NCBI RefSeq assembly: GCF_016403105.1 | Contig: NZ_CP046155.1 | Span: 930,001-994,000, forward strand | Length of the DNA stretch: 64,000 nucleotides | Origin: Leptolyngbya sp. BL0902 | GTDB taxonomy: Bacteria > Cyanobacteriota > Cyanobacteriia > Phormidesmidales > Phormidesmidaceae | Direction of reading: 5' to 3' | Shown here: positions 16,215-26,200 of the stretch, piece by piece | Position numbering within the stretch: position 1 is the stretch's first letter | Layout: the number at the start of each line of letters is the position of its first letter | Program-made: the position numbers and the translations under genes | The notes under the pieces: model-generated | The model's input: the letters and a program-made list of their open reading frames with translations, nothing else | Databases searched by the model: none | Told to the model about the DNA's origin: nothing

Positions 16215-17291
16215 ATGACCTCCAAACTGCGTGATATTCAGACGGCCCAAGGTGCTGTGTTTGAGCTACCCCAAGCGCCCCCGCTCCATTTTGGAAATGA
16301 TGCGGCGGCCCTGGCGGCTGTCACAACGGGGGCGGTGCTGGTAGATCGCTGCCATTGGGGAATTTTGGAGATGACCGGGGCGGATCGGCTGCGGTTTATC
16401 CACAACCAAACCACCAATACCTTTACCCAGCGCCAGCCGGGGGAAGGCTGCGACACGGTGTTTGTCACCTCCACGGCCCGCACCCTAGATCTGGCGACGG
16501 TCTACCTGGCCGAAGAAAGCCTGTGGATTGTCACCTCCCCTGGTCAGGCTCAGCCCTTGATGGACTGGATGGATCGCTACATCTTTCCGGCGGATAAAGT
16601 GGCTTTGGCCAACGTCACCAAATCCACGGCGCTGTTTTCCCTGATTGGGCCTAGCAGTCACGCCCTTGTGCAGTCCCTCGGCGCAACCTTGGCTCCACAG
16701 GCTCCCTACGGCCAGCACGAACTTCTCGGCGACCTGGGCTGGCGGGTGGCGGTGGGCAGTGGCCTGGGCTGGTCGGGCTACACCCTATTTGGCCCGATGG
16801 ACAACGCCGATGCCGTGTGGCAGCGGTGCCTACAGGGCGGGGCCATTCCCGCTGGAGAACGGCTGTGGGAACAGTGGCGCATTCAGCAGGGGCGACCGAT
16901 GCCGGGGGCCGAACTCACCGACGAGGCGAACCCCCTAGAGGCGGGGCTGTGGCACACCATTTCCTTTGATAAGGGCTGCTATATCGGCCAGGAAACTATC
17001 GCTCGGCTGAATACCTATCGAGGGGTGAAGCAGCAACTTTGGGGACTGCGCCTCAGTCAGGGGGAAGAACCCGGCGCTCCCCTATACTTGGGTGACGAAA
17101 AAGTGGGACGACTTACTAGCGTGGTCGATACTGCCTCCGGGGTTCTGGGCTTAGGCTATCTTCGCACCAAGGCCGGGGGCGAGGGGCTAACCGTCACCCT
17201 AGGGTCATCCACCGCCGAAGTGGTGGAGATTCCCTTGGCTTCACGGGGCTATTTAGCGGAGGAAGCTTCGGCGTCAGCGCCCGACTCCTAG
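16215..17291 (+). CDS. ygfZ: YgfZ/GcvT-like folate-binding protein
   Basis: A 358-residue cytoplasmic protein of the YgfZ family, tetrahydrofolate-binding relatives of the glycine-cleavage T protein that help build or repair certain Fe-S clusters. The signature K-G-C-Y-x-G-Q-E is present as FDKGCYIGQETIAR (about residue 252-262), including the Cys needed for YgfZ function. Other landmarks are GADRLRFIHNQTTN near the N-terminus and EWRIQQGRPM-like WRIQQGRPMPGAELTDEANP. It starts at ATG 16215, 98 bases after the rpmF terminator; gmd follows 70 bases downstream without obvious functional link. Confidence 0.87.
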   Translation: MTSKLRDIQTAQGAVFELPQAPPLHFGNDAAALAAVTTGAVLVDRCHWGILEMTGADRLRFIHNQTTNTFTQRQPGEGCDTVFVTSTARTLDLATVYLAEESLWIVTSPGQAQPLMDWMDRYIFPADKVALANVTKSTALFSLIGPSSHALVQSLGATLAPQAPYGQHELLGDLGWRVAVGSGLGWSGYTLFGPMDNADAVWQRCLQGGAIPAGERLWEQWRIQQGRPMPGAELTDEANPLEAGLWHTISFDKGCYIGQETIARLNTYRGVKQQLWGLRLSQGEEPGAPLYLGDEKVGRLTSVVDTASGVLGLGYLRTKAGGEGLTVTLGSSTAEVVEIPLASRGYLAEEASASAPDS

Positions 17292-17361
17292 CGAGGTGTG
17301 CCCCCGCCGTCCCCGTGAGCCACTATTCCATTAACGAGTCAATTAACGAGATGAGATACTG

Positions 17362-18423
17362 ATGAGCCAATCTAAACGCGCACTGATTACGGGGATTACG
17401 GGCCAAGATGGATCCTACCTAGCCGAGTGGCTGTTAGATCAGGGCTATGAAGTGCACGGCATCATTCGCCGCACCTCCACCTTCAATACCGACCGTCTGG
17501 ATCACATCTACGTTGACCCCCACAGCGAAGACGCCCGCCTGTTCTTGCACTACGGCGACCTGACCGACGGCACCATGCTGCGCCGCATCCTCGAACAGGT
17601 ACAGCCCCAGGAGGTCTACAACCTGGGGGCACAATCCCACGTGCGGGTAAGCTTTGATTCGCCGGAATACACCACCGACACCGTGGCCATGGGCACCCTG
17701 CGCCTGCTGGAGGCGGTGCGCGACTACCAGCAGCGGACGGGCCTAGAGGTGCGCTTTTACCAGGCTGGCTCCTCCGAAATGTTCGGTAAGGTGCAGGAGA
17801 TTCCCCAAAAGGAAACTACCCCCTTCTACCCCCGTAGCCCCTACGCCTGCGCCAAGGTCTACGCCCACTGGCAGACGATCAACTATCGCGAATCCTACAG
17901 CCTCTTCGCCTGCAACGGCATTCTGTTTAACCACGAATCTCCCCGCCGGGGCGAAACCTTCGTCACCCGCAAGATTACCCGTGCCGTGGCTCGCATCGTG
18001 GCGGGTCAGCAGAAAAAGCTGTACCTGGGCAACCTCGACGCCAAGCGCGACTGGGGCTACGCGAAGGACTACGTGCGGGCCATGTGGCTGATGCTTCAGC
18101 AAGACCAGCCCGATGACTATGTGGTGGCCACCAACGAAACCCACTCCATCCGCGAATTTCTCGATCTCGCCTTTGGCCACGTCAACCTCGACTGGCACGA
18201 CTACGTGGAGTTCGACCCTCGCTACCTGCGCCCCGCCGAAGTAGAACTGCTGATCGGCGACTCTACCAAGGCCCGCCACCAACTCGGCTGGGAGCCCAGC
18301 GTCACCTTCGAGCAACTGGTGCAACTGATGGTCGAAGCTGATCTCGCTGCTGTGGGGGTTGGCCCCGGCCACAGCGATGACATCGCCACCATCCGCCAAG
18401 ATCGGCTGCACCTGCTGTCCTAG
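17362..18423 (+). CDS. gmd: GDP-mannose 4,6-dehydratase
   Basis: A 353-residue short-chain dehydrogenase converting GDP-D-mannose to GDP-4-keto-6-deoxymannose, the precursor of GDP-fucose and GDP-rhamnose. The Rossmann motif is [14 protein letters not shown]. The catalytic Ser/Thr region is [13 protein letters not shown], and the YxxxK motif is [10 protein letters not shown]. Typical [20 protein letters not shown] and [15 protein letters not shown] segments confirm Gmd. No GDP-fucose synthase or rhamnose reductase lies next to it, so the final sugar is not known from this window. Confidence 0.94.
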   Translation: MSQSKRALITGITGQDGSYLAEWLLDQGYEVHGIIRRTSTFNTDRLDHIYVDPHSEDARLFLHYGDLTDGTMLRRILEQVQPQEVYNLGAQSHVRVSFDSPEYTTDTVAMGTLRLLEAVRDYQQRTGLEVRFYQAGSSEMFGKVQEIPQKETTPFYPRSPYACAKVYAHWQTINYRESYSLFACNGILFNHESPRRGETFVTRKITRAVARIVAGQQKKLYLGNLDAKRDWGYAKDYVRAMWLMLQQDQPDDYVVATNETHSIREFLDLAFGHVNLDWHDYVEFDPRYLRPAEVELLIGDSTKARHQLGWEPSVTFEQLVQLMVEADLAAVGVGPGHSDDIATIRQDRLHLLS

Positions 18424-18652
18424 GTGCCGATTCTCTGGAGCGCTAACGCTCCCTGAACGGCCTAGACCAGTGAAGGTTCCCAGCCCCGGCGATTTTTTCT
18501 AGGGGGAACGCGCTTTTGGCCAAGGCTTTCCCTTAGTATGGAGTTGTCCCACGCGCTGGGAAGTGGAGTGGGCTTGACCAACCGTCTAGCCGCCCTCCCC
18601 GTGGTGAATCAATTCGGTTCAAGATTGGTTGTCGATTTTAGTACTACGCCCT

Positions 18653-19111
18653 ATGGCTGACGAAAAGACCCCCCCTGCGGCTCCTGCGGCTGATGCCAAG
18701 CCCGCCGCCAAGGCCCCCAAAAAGGAAAAACCTCCGGCCCTAGAGGATAAGCCCTTCACCGAGTTCATCCAGCAGCATTTTTTGCCCAGCCTAGAAGCCG
18801 CTCTGAAGGACAAGGGCATGGGAGATGTGACGCTTAGCTTTGCCCAGCAACCCCTGACCGTGTTTGGAATCACCGACGGCGAAGCCTACTGGCAGGTTAA
18901 GGGGCAGTGGCTAGGGGATAGCCGCCAGTTCACCATTGCCTTTACCAAAGACAGCATCAGCAGTCCCAAGCTGTTTTACCTGGCCGATGGCGGCAGCGAA
19001 CCCAGCACCATCGAGCAGTTCATGGGCGACGAGCGCAAAATCACCCTAGACCTGATGGTGCTCTACACTCTGCAACGGTTGAACGGCCAAAAGTGGTTAG
19101 TCCGCAACTAA
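18653..19111 (+). CDS. DUF2996 family protein
   Basis: The 152-residue cytoplasmic protein has an Ala/Pro/Lys-rich low-complexity N-terminus (residues 1-35, APAADAKPAAKAPKKEKPPA). A compact domain follows with DKPFTEFIQQHFLPSLEAAL, GEAYWQVKGQW and MVLYTLQRLNGQKWLVRN, which I recognise as the cyanobacterial DUF2996 family of unknown function. I chose ATG 18653 because the eight extra residues from a TTG at 18629 lack the family look. The methyltransferase gene begins 24 bases downstream, so they may be co-transcribed. Confidence 0.75.
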   Translation: MADEKTPPAAPAADAKPAAKAPKKEKPPALEDKPFTEFIQQHFLPSLEAALKDKGMGDVTLSFAQQPLTVFGITDGEAYWQVKGQWLGDSRQFTIAFTKDSISSPKLFYLADGGSEPSTIEQFMGDERKITLDLMVLYTLQRLNGQKWLVRN

Positions 19112-19135
19112 GCAGGATTCGCCCCTGGGGCTGGC

Positions 19136-19930
19136 ATGGCGGCCATGGCTAATCGCAACCAATCCGCCTACGCCCAGCCCAGCCTGGTTCGCTACTACAC
19201 TCAAATTCAGCAGCTTCAGCCCGCCGAACAGGGCCTTTGGGCAGAACTACAGGCTCGTCTACCCACCCTGACGATGCTGGATCTGGGCATTGGTGGCGGG
19301 CGCACCACCCAGTATTTTTGGCCCCAGGTTGGGCAATATACAGGCATTGACTATTCCCCAGAGATGATTGCCGCCTGTCGCGCCCGGTTTGGGAGCGATG
19401 GGCCAAACATGGCCGTGATGGATGCCCGCGATCTGTCTACCTTTGCCGACAACAGCTTTGACCTCATTTGGTTTAGCTACAACGGCCTAGATTACGTCTC
19501 CCACACCGACCGTCTGCAAATTTTGCAGGAGGTTCATCGCGTTGGCAAACCGGGGGGTAGTTTTGTTTTTTCCAGCCACAACCTACAGGCCATGGCCCAC
19601 GTGTTTGACTATCGTCAGCACCTTAGCCTCAACCCCATCACTACCTATGTCGATTTGGTCATGTGGGGACTCTTGCGCTGGTTTAATCGGGGTCTAACGG
19701 TTGCCGACTTAGTCAAAGCTGATCACCTCATCCTGCGCGATGAATCCCACAACTTCGCCCTGCAAACCTACTACATTCATCCTGAAGCCCAAATCAAACA
19801 GCTTGCCTTCGGCTTTCGGGACATTGAAGTCTACCCCTGGACGCGGCCCGATCCCATCGCAAGCCTCAAGGATCCAGCCCTCGCTATCCCCCTCTGGCTC
19901 TACTACCGGAGCACCATCGCTAAAGCCTAG
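19136..19930 (+). CDS. class I SAM-dependent methyltransferase
   Basis: The 264-residue protein has a Methyltransf_11/25 type core: motif I LDLGIGGGRTTQYF, the acidic loop IDYSPEMI, MDARDLSTFADNSFDLIWFS (motifs II and III) and VHRVGKPGGSFVFSSHN (motif IV and beta5). The substrate is unknown. The C-terminal part (WTRPDPIASL, IPLWLYYRS) is not diagnostic. An in-frame ATG at 19145 is an equally good start. It lies 24 bases after the DUF2996 gene and converges on the ZIP-CNBD gene. Confidence 0.85.
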   Translation: MAAMANRNQSAYAQPSLVRYYTQIQQLQPAEQGLWAELQARLPTLTMLDLGIGGGRTTQYFWPQVGQYTGIDYSPEMIAACRARFGSDGPNMAVMDARDLSTFADNSFDLIWFSYNGLDYVSHTDRLQILQEVHRVGKPGGSFVFSSHNLQAMAHVFDYRQHLSLNPITTYVDLVMWGLLRWFNRGLTVADLVKADHLILRDESHNFALQTYYIHPEAQIKQLAFGFRDIEVYPWTRPDPIASLKDPALAIPLWLYYRSTIAKA

Positions 19931-20001
19931 GACATTCTCAGGGGCGGCACTCAAGGTTGGCATGGCCCTTCAACCGTAAAGGGAGTGATGGGTGGCTGAC
20001 G

Positions 20002-20059
20002 GACAAAAGATTCTGCGTCGGGCGCAAAACCCTGCCCCTACCGGATTGGGTTCCCGTAG
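20002..20059. repeat. dispersed repeat copy, related to 58613-58671
   Basis: Begins GACAAAAGATTCTGCGTCGG and ends TTCCCGTAG; it aligns with the 58.6-kb copy at roughly 80 percent over 58 bases, counted by eye. The inner GGGCGCAAAACCCTGCCCCT block is a degenerate hairpin shared with 47430-47453. It lies between convergent genes. Confidence 0.6.
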
Positions 20060-20108
20060 ATGGTGCGTTTCCATACCAAGGATCCTCCTCGCTTTAGCGC
20101 AGGGAGGG

Positions 20109-21386
20109 TTAACGAAAGGCTGGAGAGGCCACCCAAAAGCTAATCAAAAATCCAGCAATGGTGGAGAACGTCACGGAGCCGCCGCCCATTTCGTAGGCTT
20201 CGGGCATCATGGTGCTGGCCACCATGGCGAGGATAGCACCGCCAGCGGTGGCCTGGGCCACATCCACCACCCAGGGAGTTGTAAACCCGACCATCAGGCT
20301 ACCCAAAAGGGCCATGAGACCACTCAAGAGAACGGCTCCGCCCCATAGCCCAAGGATGCGTCGGGAGGAGGTTCCGGCCTGCTTCATCCCCAGGGAACTG
20401 GACATGGCTTCGGGAATGTTGGAGATAAACACTGCCAGCAAGAAGGATGATCCGGCGTGGCCCACCCCGGCATTGAACCCAATGACCAGGGCTTCGGGAA
20501 TATTGTCGATGAGGGTGCCCACCAGAATAGCCAGGGGGGCAGAGCTTTGGGCAAGCTCCTGAAATTGATGTTCGGACAGCGGAATATCAACTTCTACGCT
20601 GTCTAGAACGCGCTGCCGCCAGTGGTCATCATCGGCGGGCTTGAAGCGAGCGGTGGACTGGGTGGTTTCCCGCAGGCGACGGGCCAAAATGCGGCTGAGC
20701 CCGCTAGCCATTTGGGGCGAATGGGTAATCATGGTGTCAAAGTCGCCCTTACCCAGTTCGTAGAGATCCATGGGGGTTTTAGCAATGACGGTGGCGGAGC
20801 GATCTTCCCCGGTGAGTAGGGCCATTTCCCCAAACATTTCCCCGGCCCCTAGTTCGGCCATCAGTTTGGAGTCTTTATAAATTTCGGCGTCGCCTTCCAC
20901 AATTAAGAACATGGCGTTGCCCGGTGCCCCCTCCCGGCAGAGCACCGTCCCCGGCTCTACGGAGAGCGGTTTGAGCAAGGGAATAATGGCCTGCATTTCC
21001 GAAGGCGACAGGCTGTGTAAGACTTCGATGTGCTCAATGCGATCCAGCACTTCCGAGGCTTCTTCCTGGCGATGGTGGTAGAGAAAACGCCGGGAGGAGG
21101 AGGGGTGGCGGATAAACCCACCCTGGTTGTCGATGTAGTTGACCAGAACCGTAAACAGGGTGCCGCCTAGGGCAAAGCCCACCACCAGGGGCCAAAAACC
21201 GCTGCTTTGGAAGACGGGCAGCGTAATATCAAAGGCAATGGCGGAAATGAGGGTGCCACTGCCGAAGGCCATCACTGCCGCTGTGAAGGATCGTCCTGGT
21301 TGCCAGCCAATGCCAAGGACGGCCCCCACCAAGAGGCTGGAGGCAGCAAGTAACCCTTGGATCAGGGCGGTTAAGGAAGAGCTCAT
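20109..21386 (-). CDS. ZIP-like membrane permease interrupted by a cyclic-nucleotide-binding domain
   Basis: A 425-residue membrane protein with three N-terminal hydrophobic segments (about 5-25, 33-55, 63-85), then a soluble insert at about 115-240, then four or five more membrane segments. The insert is a CNBD/Crp-type domain: EPGTVLCREGAPGNAMFLIV, GAGEMFGEMALLTGEDRSAT. The flanking halves read like a ZIP transporter, with GTLIDNIPEALVIGF and FISNIPEAMSS at the positions of the HNxPEG and HExPE metal motifs; His is replaced by Asp or Asn. The CNBD takes the place of the variable cytoplasmic loop after helix 3. A cNMP-gated or docking-regulated metal permease is a reasonable inference. Confidence 0.75.
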   Translation of the reverse strand: MSSSLTALIQGLLAASSLLVGAVLGIGWQPGRSFTAAVMAFGSGTLISAIAFDITLPVFQSSGFWPLVVGFALGGTLFTVLVNYIDNQGGFIRHPSSSRRFLYHHRQEEASEVLDRIEHIEVLHSLSPSEMQAIIPLLKPLSVEPGTVLCREGAPGNAMFLIVEGDAEIYKDSKLMAELGAGEMFGEMALLTGEDRSATVIAKTPMDLYELGKGDFDTMITHSPQMASGLSRILARRLRETTQSTARFKPADDDHWRQRVLDSVEVDIPLSEHQFQELAQSSAPLAILVGTLIDNIPEALVIGFNAGVGHAGSSFLLAVFISNIPEAMSSSLGMKQAGTSSRRILGLWGGAVLLSGLMALLGSLMVGFTTPWVVDVAQATAGGAILAMVASTMMPEAYEMGGGSVTFSTIAGFLISFWVASPAFR

Positions 21387-21480
21387 TGGCGAGATTCACG
21401 GGGTTGTATCAAGATTACTCCAGAACGTTACGATTCCTGGCACACTAAGTCCTAGGATTTTATTGGTTCTTTAACTTGCC

Positions 21481-22020
21481 ATGAATCGCGTATCCCGGCG
21501 GTTGTCTCGCCCAAACTCTCCCCCCCCAGCTAAGCGTCGTCGTCCAGGAACAGGGGCAGGGCTAGTGATTCTCTGCGGTTTGATCTACAGCCTCGTCGGC
21601 TTTTTAGTAACGGCGTTGCCCCCCGTGCCTTGGCTGTGGCCTGTGGTCTTGGTGGCGCTGGGGCTGCACATTGGGGCCGTCTCTTGGATGGCAGCCTCGG
21701 CGGGGGGCTGGCTGGCTCGCCTGGGCACTGGCTTACTGCAAACCCTAGCGGCCCTGGGGCTGGTGGTTCCCCTGGCGGTGGCCTTAAACTACATCGGCAG
21801 CGACCAACTCAACGACATCGCCGTTTCCGGTGCGATGGGCCAGGTGATCCTCCTGAGCCTGGGGGCCGTGGCAGTGGCCTTGGTGTGTCGATGGGCGACC
21901 CATCGTCTCAGCCAACAGTTGCTAGCCCGTCTGCCCCGTCGCCAAATGCGCGGGGTGCTGGCCCTAGTGGGGGTCGTCGGCCTCACCCTGGGCGGCGCGG
22001 CTGGGCTGCTGCTGCCCTAG
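21481..22020 (+). CDS. hypothetical membrane protein
   Basis: The 179-residue protein has a basic, Pro-rich N-terminus (RRLSRPNSPPPAKRRRPGTG) and four hydrophobic segments: about 26-46, 50-70, 82-102 and 118-138, with a further one at about 158-178. No catalytic motif is seen and I do not recognise the family. The positive N-terminus suggests an N-in topology. It is divergent from the ZIP-CNBD gene, 94 bases apart, so the two may share a regulatory region. Confidence 0.65.
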   Translation: MNRVSRRLSRPNSPPPAKRRRPGTGAGLVILCGLIYSLVGFLVTALPPVPWLWPVVLVALGLHIGAVSWMAASAGGWLARLGTGLLQTLAALGLVVPLAVALNYIGSDQLNDIAVSGAMGQVILLSLGAVAVALVCRWATHRLSQQLLARLPRRQMRGVLALVGVVGLTLGGAAGLLLP

Positions 22021-22181
22021 CCCCCCAGCGGGCTGAAGAATCTAGCATTTTTGCTGTCGCCATGACCCTTCTCCCCGGCCCAAAAGCGCGGGAAGGAGGG
22101 TATCCGCCCCCAAGCCTTTCCCAGAAAGGGCAGACTACGCCCAGGGAGATGAGGGAACCTTAGGTTTGAGTTGGCCCAGCC

Positions 22182-22934
22182 CTAGCGGAAGTTATCGGGG
22201 TTGAGGGTGCGCCCGCCCGTAGGTTGAGGGGCCGTGGAGGTACCCGTTAACCGTGCCCCCGTGCCCCCATCGGAGGGAGCCAGGAACGGCTGGAGATTAA
22301 TGGCCCCACCACTCACACGGGTTCCGGTGCTTCCCGACGGTACCCCCAGAATGTTGCCAATCTGACCCAAAATACTGGAGTTGTTTCCATCGGCAAAGGT
22401 CGTGACCCCTTCGGTTGTACGACCCTGGTCGGCGCTAGCGAGATTGCCAAACACCTGATCGCGGGTGAGGGTGGGGTCTTGACCGGGCGGCACGGTGAAG
22501 ACAATGCGGCAACCGGGTGTGGCCTCAGTGGTGACACAGACTGTGTTGTAGCCATTTTCCATGCCTGTATCTAGGGTAAGCAGGCCATCGGGGCGGTAGG
22601 ACTCTAGACGGGCGCTGATGGCCTCACAGCGGCGCTGGGCAGGCCATGCGGTGCCCATATCCTGGGGAACAGCCCAGGGATACATTTGTCCGGGCTGGCT
22701 GCTGGGGGCATACATCACCGTGGGACGGCCCTGGTACATTTGGCAGGCAAAGGAGGAGGCCGACGTGGTTTCGGGGGTGGGTGTTTCGCCTTCTGCGGTG
22801 GGTTCAGGGGCAGGATCTGTGGTCTGCGCCAACGAGCTCAGGCTGAGGCCCGTGGCTAGGGTGACGAAGGCTAGGCTAGCGCCAACCGTGAGACGTTTAG
22901 ACCAAGGGTGTGTGAGGACGGCCATGGGTTTCAC
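22182..22934 (-). CDS. COP23 domain protein (exported)
   Basis: The 250-residue protein has a signal peptide (KRLTVGASLAFVTLATGLSL, cleavage likely after SLAQ at about residue 36) and a Thr/Pro/Glu-rich linker. A domain of the circadian oscillating polypeptide COP23 family follows at about residues 58-175: SFACQMYQGRPTVMYAP, AQRRCEAISARLESY, TVCVTTEATPGCRIVFTVPP, DQVFGNLASAD. The four Cys in these motifs probably form two disulfides in the periplasm or at the membrane surface. The tail is Gly/Ser/Thr-rich. The function of COP23 proteins is not established. A second ATG three codons in is possible. Confidence 0.8.
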   Translation of the reverse strand: MKPMAVLTHPWSKRLTVGASLAFVTLATGLSLSSLAQTTDPAPEPTAEGETPTPETTSASSFACQMYQGRPTVMYAPSSQPGQMYPWAVPQDMGTAWPAQRRCEAISARLESYRPDGLLTLDTGMENGYNTVCVTTEATPGCRIVFTVPPGQDPTLTRDQVFGNLASADQGRTTEGVTTFADGNNSSILGQIGNILGVPSGSTGTRVSGGAINLQPFLAPSDGGTGARLTGTSTAPQPTGGRTLNPDNFR

Positions 22935-22970
22935 TCTCTCAAGTTATAGACAAAAGCTGTGGGCGAACGG

Positions 22971-23019
22971 ATTGCACAAATAAATTGCACAAATAAATTG
23001 CACAAACAAACTGCACAAA
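22971..23019. repeat. 13-bp tandem repeat upstream of the COP23 gene
   Basis: Nearly four copies of (TAAAT)TGCACAAA: 22971-22980 (partial), 22981-22993, 22994-23006 identical, and 23007-23019 with two changes. It lies 37-85 bases upstream of the COP23 start on the minus strand, in the expected promoter position. Confidence 0.85.
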
Positions 23020-23230
23020 CAGGCTGGAGGGACAGGCTAGGAGCAGGCTAGGGGCTCAAGGTCATAGACCAGGGATGACCTGGCGTTGTTTCTCCTGAAG
23101 GCATGGCTAGCCCACTTTATTTAGAACACCCCGATTGATGACCTAGGATGTCATGGTGTTAAAGAACTTGACATAAACACCTTAACCTCTCCTTGAAGTG
23201 ATGTCTCTAAGCCTTGGGGGTGAGACGATA

Positions 23231-26200
23231 CTAGGGGCAGAGATCGCGGTCGGCCTGGGGCACCTGGGGGTTGGTGCGTAAATAATCGTTCACCCAGGCA
23301 CAGGCGACGGTGAGGGGATCTAGGGTCAGAATTTCATCGAGGTTCCAATGCACCAGGCTACCATCGTCGCTGATGGAGGTGAGCACCTGGCCATCGGGGC
23401 GAAAGGCCACTGCCCGCACTCCAGAGGTATGCCCCTTGAGGGTGGTTAGGGCACGACCTTCCAAATCCCAGAGTCGCACCGTTTCATCTACACTACTGGT
23501 GGCCACTAGATTCCCCTGAGGACTAAAGGCCACCCCCCACACCGCTGCCTCGTGGCCATCGAGCGTGGCTACCAGGGATCCATCTTCACTGCGCCAAAGC
23601 TTGGCCGTGTTGTCGCCGCTGCCGGAAATAATCAGCGATCCATCAGGGCTATAGGCGACTCGCCAAGCGGCGAACTCGTGACGGAGGGTGTGGAGCAGGG
23701 TTCCATCCGGTTGCCACACTTTTACTAGGCCATCATTCCCCGCCGAGGCGATCTGCGTGGCTTGGGGATGGTAGGCCACATCCCAGGCGGGGGCCGTATG
23801 GGCGTTCCAGGTTTGGAGCAAATTGCCCTGGATACTCCATCGCCGCAGGATGCCGTTGGTGGTGGTAGCCACGATCTCCTGCCCCTGGGGATGCCACGCC
23901 ACCCCTAGGATGGGGCCACCGGGCTGGGAAATCGATTGCTGAAGTTGTCCAGTTCGAGCCCAAACCTTGAGAGTGCCATTTTCTCCAGCGGAAAGCAGTT
24001 CAGTTCCTGCGGGATAGAGGGCCAGGTTGGTGGTGGTCACCTGCTGGCTGTCCAGAATGTCATAGGTTAAGGCGGTGGCGGATATGCGTACGATGCCTGC
24101 CCCAGTCAGGGCTGCCATCAGCGTTTGGCCATTGTCGGCATACAACGCTTTAAGGTAGTGGCCCGCAGGTAATGACTTGAGACTGGTCTGGAAGGTATTG
24201 CGGGGCTGCCAAATCCGCACCGTGTTGTCGGCCCCCGCCGAGGCAATGATCTGACCATCGGGACTGAAGGCCACCCCCCAGACAATGGTGCGATGGCCTT
24301 GGTAGGTTTGCAGAAGATGGCCTTCGCGGCTCCAAAGCGCAAGGGTTTTATCGCTACTGGCAGAGGCGAAGGTTTGGCCGTCAGGGCTAAAGGCAAAGTC
24401 TTCCACAGAGGCTTCATGGTGCCGAATTTCCTTCAGCAGTTGGCCCCCACGGCTCCAGATGCGAATACTTTTATTGATGCTACCGCTAACAATCAGATTG
24501 CCATCGGGGCTAAAGGCCAGTCCTTGAACAGGTTCTTGGCCATGCTGCAAGGTGAGAAGACATTCCCCCTGGGCCGTCCATAGGGTAATACTGCCGTCAT
24601 TTCCCCCTAGGGCAATCGCGTCCTCCACCGGGCTATGGGCTAAGGAGCGCACCCTCGATGGTACTCCCCCCGTATCAATGGCCTCCAACGGTGTCCCATC
24701 CACTCGCCATCGATCCACATGATTAGCGGATCCTGCAACCAAGATCGTTTGACTATCGGGGCTAAAGGCCATCCCCCAAATTCCCGAAATCTCCGTGGTC
24801 AAGGTTTGGAGTAGATCCCCATCACGGCTCCACAGGTTGACCGATCCATCTTCGCCGGAGGAGGCCAACCACTGGCCATCGGGGCTGAAGCGCAGGGCGC
24901 GAATGGTGGACTGGTGCCCCGCGAGGGTGTTGATCCGGGAACCATCTCGGCCCCACAGATGAATGACCCGATCTACCCCCGCCGAAGCCAGACGAGTGCC
25001 ATCGGGGCTGAAGTCTACCGCCAGAACGGTGGCTTGATGACCATCGAGACGGTTGATCTGGTGAATGGTGAGGATCACTCGTTCTAGGATAGCCCTGGCC
25101 TGTTCCTTCAAGGCCGGGGGCACCCGATGCCAGCGTTCGAGCCGTCGCTGACCCCGAATTGCTTCAATCAGGGCATCAAAGTCCTGGTTGGAGGCAAACA
25201 GAGCCTCCGCCGTCCGAATGATGGACTGGGCTTCGTTGAGGGATGCCTGTCGATACTGACCCCAGGCCACCAGCCCCAGACTAATAGCCGTCACCATAGC
25301 CAACCCCATGCCCGCCAGCAGCCCCCGCTGCCGTTGCAAACTGCGCTGCTGCTCTTGGTTGCGCTGATACTCTGCCGCCAGCCGTCCCTCCATCTCCTGT
25401 AGGCGGGCGGTTTCCATGGCGGAGATGGTTTCCTGGCGGTCGAGATCCTGGCTAGCCGCCAAAAAGCGATAGTCCAAATCGCTGAGGCTTTGGCTTTGCG
25501 ACCACCGCAACATTTCCTGAAGCGCCTGCCCCCGCAGCAACCAGGCGCTATCTCCCCCAGAGGCCGCCCAGGCATTTAGGGCTTGGGAATAGGGCCGCAG
25601 GTGATCCAGTTGAGTCTGAATCCAATCTAAGGAAAAGACGGCTTGATAAATCCGGTTCTTGGCTACCAATTGACCCTGGCGCTTCGTCACCAGGCCCGAC
25701 AGCAGCAGTTCCGTTTGCTCCGGGCTACCGTCCACGGGTACCGAAGTCCCTGGGCTAATCACCCGTTGATAGAGGCTCAGCAACCGGGGCGCACGCTGTT
25801 CGTTGTACAGCAGACGGTTGCGAATCGTCCGCAGGTGTTCGGGAATGTCCTGGCTTTCCCAGTTGCCCAGCACATATTCCTGCACCAGGGTTTCTACCCA
25901 GGTAGCTTCCGTTCCTGGCGGCAGGCTGAGATCCTCCCTGGCGGCAGAATGACTCAGTTGGGCCACCAACCGACAGAGTTTTTGCGTCAGGAAGGGCTGG
26001 CCCCCCGTCCAGTCGAAGATGGCTTTGAGGAGGGCCGTGGGGTGATCCACTTGGTGCTGAAAGCCCACCATCAGCGGCTCAGCCTCATCCAGGCTGAAAT
26101 CCTCCATGTCAATGGAGCGGCCAATGTTGAAGGGAGTGCGCTGGGGGTCTTGAATCAAATCCGACGGAGTGGCTACCCCAAACAGCACCCAGGTCACGCG

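Noticed and set aside
22971-23019. Possible CRISPR array
   Set aside because: Units are 13 bases and directly adjacent, with no spacers and no cas genes.
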